64,000 nucleotides of DNA from Verrucomicrobiaceae bacterium (GTDB lineage: Bacteria > Verrucomicrobiota > Verrucomicrobiia > Verrucomicrobiales > Verrucomicrobiaceae): NCBI GenBank assembly GCA_027489965.1, contig JAIXZA010000095.1, forward strand, positions 1 to 64,000. Direction: 5' to 3'. The position numbers and the translations under genes were made by a program. The notes under the pieces are model-generated. The model was not told where the DNA came from and searched no databases. It saw nothing but the letters and a program-made list of their open reading frames with translations. How positions within the stretch are numbered: position 1 is the first letter of the stretch; the number at the start of each line of letters is the position of its first letter. Shown piece by piece: positions 59,619 through 64,000 of the stretch.

Positions 59619-62558
59619 TTACTCCTTCATGATGGTTTCGTCGAGGTTGATCAGCGTGCTGGCGACGGTGGTGAAGGCAGCAAGTTCAGCGGGGGGCAGT
59701 TTGTCGTCAGATTTGGCTTCGCCGAAGGCAAGGAGCTGTTTGGCAGCTTCTGCGTCTTTCGTGAAGTCTTGGATGGATTGCTCAATCGAGGCGGTGAGGA
59801 CTTGGAGTTCCTGCGGACTCGGCTTTCGAGCGAGGAGAAGCCGGAAACCATGCGTGAGGCGTGACTCGATGGTCGTGCCACCTTCCTTGATCATGCGCTG
59901 AGCAAGAAAGCGCGCCGCTTCAACATAAGTCGGGTCGTTCATCAAATTGAGAGCCTGCAGCGGCGTGTTCGAGCGTGAGCGGCGCAGAGCACAGGTCTCG
60001 CGGAAAGGCGCATCGAAGAGCAACATGCCGGGATGAGGCACGCTACGCTTCCAGTAAGTGTAAAGGCTACGACGGCGCAGATCGTCGCCACTGCCCTGCT
60101 GGTAGGTGGCCTTGGGGTTGTCACGCTGGGCCACGACCTGCTCATAAAGGCCGGGCGGGTGATACGGCTTCACGCTCGGACCGCCGATTTTCGGGATGAG
60201 CAGGCCACTGGCGGCCAGAGCTTGATCACGAATGACTTCCGCGCTCAAACGATGCCGTGGCCCGCGTGAGAGCCATTGATTGGACGGATCGGTAGCATCG
60301 GACGGATAACGAGAACTCTGCTGATACGTCTCGCTGGTCACGATCATCTTCACGAGCTTCTTCACATCCCAGCCGCTCTCTTGAAACGTCAACGCAAGCC
60401 AGTCGAGCAACTCAGGATGACTTGGTTGTTCACCTTGAGAGCCAAAATCCTCGCTAGTGCGCACGAGACCCGTGCCGAAGAAATGCTGCCAGAAACGGTT
60501 CACGATCACGCGGGCAGCGAGCGGGTTCTCACGGCTGACGAGCCACTTCGCGAGTCCGAGTCGGTTGCGCGGCAGATCCGCAGCGAGCGCTGGCAAAACA
60601 TCAGGCGTGGCCGCGGCCACCTTTTCGCCCGGCTTGTCATAAGCACCACGCATGAGGATGAAGGTGGGGCGCATCTCCTTCTGCTCCTCCATGACCAGCG
60701 TGGTGGGAATCTCCGCCTCCGCGGCAGCGATCTGCTTCTTCAAAGCGGCCGCCTCTTCACTCAGGCGACGATGCTCCGGCAGTTGCGCCATACGGAAGTC
60801 CGCGAGCTTCTTGCGCTCGGCTGCGGTTCGTTTCGCATGCACTTTCTCTGCGATGATCACAATGCTCGCGGGCGCGATGAACTCGGTCGGAGTCGTGGTG
60901 GCAAAGAGACGCCACTGTGAAGGTCCGCCAGCATTCTCGACACCGATCGTGATCTCCAACTCAGGGCCTTCGAGAGGCTTTTCGAGCTCAAAAAGGGCCT
61001 GCATCGGCTTATTCGGTGCCACCGAGAGCACAGATTTGGTTTTGCGATCATTGTCGAGCACGCTGGCGTGCGTGGCGTCGATGGGATGCAGCTTGGTTTT
61101 GCCCACTTTGAGCTCGCTCCATTGAAAACTGGCTGCAGGAGCCGTGGTGGAGCATTCGAGGCGTAGCGCGGTGATTTTGCCCGCTGGCAGCTTCACCTTG
61201 ATGACGATGTTGTTCGCCCGCGTTTCCTGCGGACCGATCAAAACGGCTTTGTCGGCGATTTGAGGCGGATTGTCACCACCCGTGGCTTTTTGCGGCTCGA
61301 GCGACAGCCAGTCGATCTTCGCCGCGACGAGCTTTTTCGCCCAAGGCTCCAGATCACCCGCCGCGAGGCCTTTGAGCATGTCCTCGACGGGTTTGAGCTT
61401 CGCGTTCAGTGCAGCGATTTTTGCCTCCAGCTCCGGAGCGGGTAGTTTCACAAAAGGCGGCGCATTGGTGCGCACCGGATTGCTGTAAAGGCCCACGCCG
61501 CGTTCCGGCACATTGTGGAAGAAGGCCTTCATCGCATAGAAGTCCTTCGCGGTGAAGGGATCGAATTTGTGATCGTGGCAGCGGCAGCAGTTGAAGGTCT
61601 GTCCCATCCACACGGCAGCCGTCGTCTCCACGCGGTCGGCCGTGTATTCCGCGAGGAACTCTTCCGCGATGATGCCGCCCTCCTCATTGAGCATGTGATT
61701 GCGATGAAAGCCGGTGGCGATCTTTTGATCGAGCGTGGCATTCGGCAGCAAATCCCCCGCGAGCTGGTCGATGGTAAACTGATCGAAAGGCATGTTCGCG
61801 TTGAAGGCCTTGATCACCCAGTCCCGCCACGGCCACAGCTCGCGATCACGATCCACCTGGTAGCCATTCGTATCCGCAAACCGCGCCGCATCCAGCCAGC
61901 CGACCGCCATGTGCTCGCCGTAATGCGGTGAGTTCAGAAGCGAATCCACCTGCTCTTCGTAGGAAGACAATGAGACAATCAGATGGGGAGACAATGAGCC
62001 GGGCGCATTGCCCTTCTCCTTGTCTGATTGTCTCCTTGTCTGATTGTCCTGCATCAGCGGCAGCCCCGTGAGATCCAGAGCCAACCTTCTCATCAAAGTC
62101 TCCCGTGAAGCCCTCGGCGCAGGCTGAAGCCCGTGCTTCTTCAACTCAGCCCGGATGAAGTCGTCGATGCTTTTGCCGTTCTTCGGCTTCACTGGCGGCA
62201 CAAAAGCCCAATGCGGCTCATACTTCGCTCCTTCGGCGATCCATTGCTTCAGCGTGTCCTTCTGCTTTGCCGAGAGTTTCTTGTGCGAATCCGCCGGCGG
62301 CATCAGATCATCCGCATCAGTCGTGGTGATGCGTTCGATCAGCGTCTGCGGCCCCAGCTTGATCAGCTCCTCGCGCACATCGAGCCGCAGATCGCCCTTG
62401 CGGTTGTTTTTGTCGGGTCCGTGGCAGTAAAAGCAGTTGTCACTGAGGATCGGGCGGATGTCGCGGTTGAACGACAGCTCGGCCGCGCCGGCCTCAGAAC
62501 TTTTCAATGCGGATGCCAGCGCAAGCAATAAAGCGGAAAAATGGCGAATGGTCAGCAT
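59619..62558 (-). CDS. DUF1549/DUF1553 protein with PSCyt1 heme motif
   Basis: 979 aa with signal peptide. PSCyt1 heme motif NCFYCHGPDK (C42, C45, H46); DUF1549-like (LNSPHYGEHMAVGWLDAARFADTNGY, FTIDQLAGDLLPN) with CCRCHDHKFDP; a central beta-rich region; DUF1553-like C-terminal half (NRLGLAKWLVSRENPLAARV, VNRFWQHFFGTGLVRTSEDF, PHPGMLLFDAP). Presumed exported heme protein; partner of the DUF1501 gene. An array of ~16-nt units (family E, 61965-62049) encodes an extra loop near residue 170-197. Confidence 0.9.
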   Translation of the reverse strand: MLTIRHFSALLLALASALKSSEAGAAELSFNRDIRPILSDNCFYCHGPDKNNRKGDLRLDVREELIKLGPQTLIERITTTDADDLMPPADSHKKLSAKQKDTLKQWIAEGAKYEPHWAFVPPVKPKNGKSIDDFIRAELKKHGLQPAPRASRETLMRRLALDLTGLPLMQDNQTRRQSDKEKGNAPGSLSPHLIVSLSSYEEQVDSLLNSPHYGEHMAVGWLDAARFADTNGYQVDRDRELWPWRDWVIKAFNANMPFDQFTIDQLAGDLLPNATLDQKIATGFHRNHMLNEEGGIIAEEFLAEYTADRVETTAAVWMGQTFNCCRCHDHKFDPFTAKDFYAMKAFFHNVPERGVGLYSNPVRTNAPPFVKLPAPELEAKIAALNAKLKPVEDMLKGLAAGDLEPWAKKLVAAKIDWLSLEPQKATGGDNPPQIADKAVLIGPQETRANNIVIKVKLPAGKITALRLECSTTAPAASFQWSELKVGKTKLHPIDATHASVLDNDRKTKSVLSVAPNKPMQALFELEKPLEGPELEITIGVENAGGPSQWRLFATTTPTEFIAPASIVIIAEKVHAKRTAAERKKLADFRMAQLPEHRRLSEEAAALKKQIAAAEAEIPTTLVMEEQKEMRPTFILMRGAYDKPGEKVAAATPDVLPALAADLPRNRLGLAKWLVSRENPLAARVIVNRFWQHFFGTGLVRTSEDFGSQGEQPSHPELLDWLALTFQESGWDVKKLVKMIVTSETYQQSSRYPSDATDPSNQWLSRGPRHRLSAEVIRDQALAASGLLIPKIGGPSVKPYHPPGLYEQVVAQRDNPKATYQQGSGDDLRRRSLYTYWKRSVPHPGMLLFDAPFRETCALRRSRSNTPLQALNLMNDPTYVEAARFLAQRMIKEGGTTIESRLTHGFRLLLARKPSPQELQVLTASIEQSIQDFTKDAEAAKQLLAFGEAKSDDKLPPAELAAFTTVASTLINLDETIMKE
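61965..62049. repeat. Family E array of GACAATCAGACAAGGA-type units, inverted, in a DUF1549 gene
   Basis: The left side GACAATGAGACAATCAGATG... and the right side TCCTTGTCTGATTGTC (twice) are inverted arrays of the same ~16-nt unit, with a GGGC-GCATT-GCCC hairpin between. Read in frame as NQTRRQSDKEKGNAPGSLSP with HLIVSLS after it. Confidence 0.75.
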
Positions 62559-62598
62559 ACTATTTGTTGGGGAAGAGGCGGCTCTGGATGTCCTAGCG

Positions 62599-62649
62599 CG
62601 TGGTGTAATCCCACTAGTCGGGGGCGATGTGGCTGAGTTTGCGTGGCAT
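62599..62649 (-). pseudogene. Remnant of the isomerase-like 5' end with nonsense change
   Basis: The minus strand reads [11 protein letters not shown], then a TAG where the intact gene has TGG, then WDYTT; a clear decayed copy of the isomerase-like N-terminus at 54515. It lies between the Gfo/Idh and DUF1549 genes. Confidence 0.75.
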
Positions 62650-62680
62650 AAGTCGAGATTAGAAATGGGTGTGCTGTGTG

Positions 62681-63715
62681 CTAGTCAAGATGAACAACAG
62701 CTCCGCCCTTAGCCGCGCTTTGGTCGGCTGCGAAGACGACCTCGAACGTGCGCAGGGCGTCTTTGAAGCTCGTCTGCGGCATATCTTTGCCTTCATCTAG
62801 GGAATCGAAGAAGAGCTGAAACTGGGTTTGATACGGGTGATCGTGCACGTCGCCGGAATCGGCGAGTTGCACGGAGAGCTTGCTCCAGTGCGCTTTGTTG
62901 GTCTGCAGCTTCATGGAGTGAAATTTGTCATCCAGCAGACTGCCCTGGCTGCCGACGAGATGGGTGTGCAGGTAGTAGGGCTGGAGGCAGTCCACAATGG
63001 CCGCGCATTTGCCCACGGCTCCGTTTTTGAACCGCACCAGCGTCACCGAGGAGGTGTCGTATTCATAGGGCGCGAAGATGTCGCTCTTCGACTTCGTGCT
63101 GAAACTGCTGACGCTTTCTACCTCGCCAGGCATGCACATGAGCAGGCAATCGAGCGCATGACAGCCAGCGGTGAGCAGCGCACTGCCGCCGTCCTTCTTG
63201 CCAGTGTTCCAGCGGAACTGCCCATACCACGGGCCGATGCCGTGATAGTAATCCACCTCGCCATAGTGCAGATCACCGAGCAACCCTTCCGCCAGCATAG
63301 CCCGTGTGGTGATCATCTGCCCGGAGAAGCGAAGCTCAAAGCAGACGCAGCCTTTCACGCCATTCGCATCGGCGGCTGCGACGATGGCACGCACTTCTTC
63401 CAGCGAGTTGGCCATGGGTTTTTCGAGAATGATGTGCTTCCCTGCCCGTGCCGCCGCGATGGCCTGCGCACTGTGCTGGCTGGGGTAACTCGTGATATCC
63501 ACAATGTGGATGTCCGGGTCCGCCAGCAGTGCTTCGACACTTTGATAAGCCTTGATGTTGCCGCCATGCTTCGCGCTGAGTTCAGCACTGTCGAGGGGCC
63601 GTGAGGAGTAGATGGCGGTGACTTGCGCCTGCTGGCTCGCATTGATGGCGTCGATGTGAGCGCTGGCCGCCCAGCCGTAGCCGATGATGCCGACGTTGTA
63701 TTTTTTGGTGCTCAT
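62681..63715 (-). CDS. Gfo/Idh/MocA-family oxidoreductase
   Basis: 344 aa. Rossmann N-terminus VGIIGYGWAASAHIDAI, HIILEKPMAN (E98-K99-P100, the family's catalytic Lys block) and a C-terminal substrate domain with SALLTAGCHALDCLL. No signal peptide is visible, so it is probably cytosolic. Such enzymes oxidise or isomerise sugars with NAD(P); in glycan loci they can feed 3-keto or deoxy sugars to other enzymes. An AraC-type gene lies just upstream. Confidence 0.88.
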   Translation of the reverse strand: MSTKKYNVGIIGYGWAASAHIDAINASQQAQVTAIYSSRPLDSAELSAKHGGNIKAYQSVEALLADPDIHIVDITSYPSQHSAQAIAAARAGKHIILEKPMANSLEEVRAIVAAADANGVKGCVCFELRFSGQMITTRAMLAEGLLGDLHYGEVDYYHGIGPWYGQFRWNTGKKDGGSALLTAGCHALDCLLMCMPGEVESVSSFSTKSKSDIFAPYEYDTSSVTLVRFKNGAVGKCAAIVDCLQPYYLHTHLVGSQGSLLDDKFHSMKLQTNKAHWSKLSVQLADSGDVHDHPYQTQFQLFFDSLDEGKDMPQTSFKDALRTFEVVFAADQSAAKGGAVVHLD

Positions 63716-63835
63716 ATTATGGGGCTTTTTCTGTGACCCGCCAATACTCCCCCGACCTGACGAAACTGTCTATTCCCAGACAGCCGCTTTTTCCGCCTTA
63801 CTAGACTCCTTTTCCGGCGAAAAGAGCTTGAGCCG

Positions 63836-64000
63836 TCAATCAGGCTTTCTCACGGCCAGACGATAGACCAGCGGCGAGCGGTTCTGATGGCGGTGAAACT
63901 GGCGCTGGAAATGGGCGGGCGTCGGATAGCCGCAGGCATCGGCAATCTGGCTCACGGTCTGGTCCGTCTCCGCCAGCAGGCGGCAGGCACGTGAGATGCG
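63836..64000 (-). CDS. AraC-family regulator, C-terminal part only
   Basis: 54 codons are visible: RISRACRLLAETDQTVSQIA then DACGYPTPAHFQRQFHRHQN and RSPLVYRL. This is the second helix-turn-helix of AraC-type DNA-binding domains. The gene continues beyond the right edge and may control the adjacent oxidoreductase and glycan genes. Confidence 0.88.
   Translation of the reverse strand, partial: RISRACRLLAETDQTVSQIADACGYPTPAHFQRQFHRHQNRSPLVYRLAVRKPD

Overview
The window looks like chromosomal DNA of a Verrucomicrobiota bacterium, probably near Prosthecobacter/Verrucomicrobium. The evidence is the dense set of Planctomycetes-Verrucomicrobia-Chlamydiae (PVC) families: multi-heme-motif DUF1592-type and DUF1549/DUF1553-type proteins, HXXSHH (DUF1552) and DUF1501 proteins, a TIGR02604-type dehydrogenase, DUF6807, DUF1080, sulfatases, and an ECF sigma/FecR pair. 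Nearly all large proteins carry Sec- or Tat-like signals, so most of this DNA encodes an envelope or extracellular programme for complex organic matter. No rRNA, tRNA, CRISPR array or complete insertion sequence was seen. Protein families were recognised by eye, without database searches.

Layout. 1-16173 (+): tandem DUF1592-DUF1552 cassettes with an alpha/beta hydrolase, a DUF6807 protein, a four-helix-bundle gene bracketed by repeats, and a heme-binding dehydrogenase. 16339-23072 (-): an HpaI-type aldolase, an APH-like phosphotransferase and a lipoprotein in 4-bp overlaps, then a BASS-type transporter 4 bp behind a large sialidase. 23191-24010 (+): two small cytosolic genes. 24117-37586 (-): two further DUF1592/DUF1552 sets around an ECF sigma factor and FecR gene, with SGNH and beta-propeller proteins; two small + strand genes split one pair. 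37835-40615 (-): a LamG protein. 41050-44118: a possible defence patch (DUF3883-like nuclease, HNH endonuclease, unknown protein, UPF0175/DUF3368 toxin-antitoxin). 44445-62558 (-): a glycan-degradation operon with two sulfatases, a lipase-like hydrolase, a TIM-barrel-like protein, GH16, GH92, a glucosamine-6-P isomerase-like protein, DUF1080, an MFS transporter, DUF1501 and DUF1549/DUF1553; a PIN toxin-antitoxin pair splits the last two. 62681-64000 (-): a Gfo/Idh/MocA oxidoreductase and the end of an AraC regulator.

The most unusual feature is how many short repeats lie in frame inside genes. At least six sequence families (A-F below) supply linkers, C-terminal tails or signal peptides in about 13 proteins without breaking the reading frame. 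Families A-C share one design, a small hairpin followed by its inverted copy, like bacterial REP/BIME elements. D is a heptanucleotide tandem repeat, E an inverted array of ~16-nt units, and F a larger imperfect inverted repeat that flanks the four-helix-bundle gene on both sides.

A second theme is gene erosion. Short remnants of LamG, DUF1501, sialidase-like and isomerase-like genes lie between intact genes, and one is a clean in-frame chimera of two gene ends.

A working model: secreted hydrolases and sulfatases trim sulfated or mannose-rich glycans; the transporters import products; isomerase, aldolase and oxidoreductase process them; and the heme-motif PSCyt/PSD proteins with their DUF1501/DUF1552 partners do an unresolved redox or binding job at the envelope.
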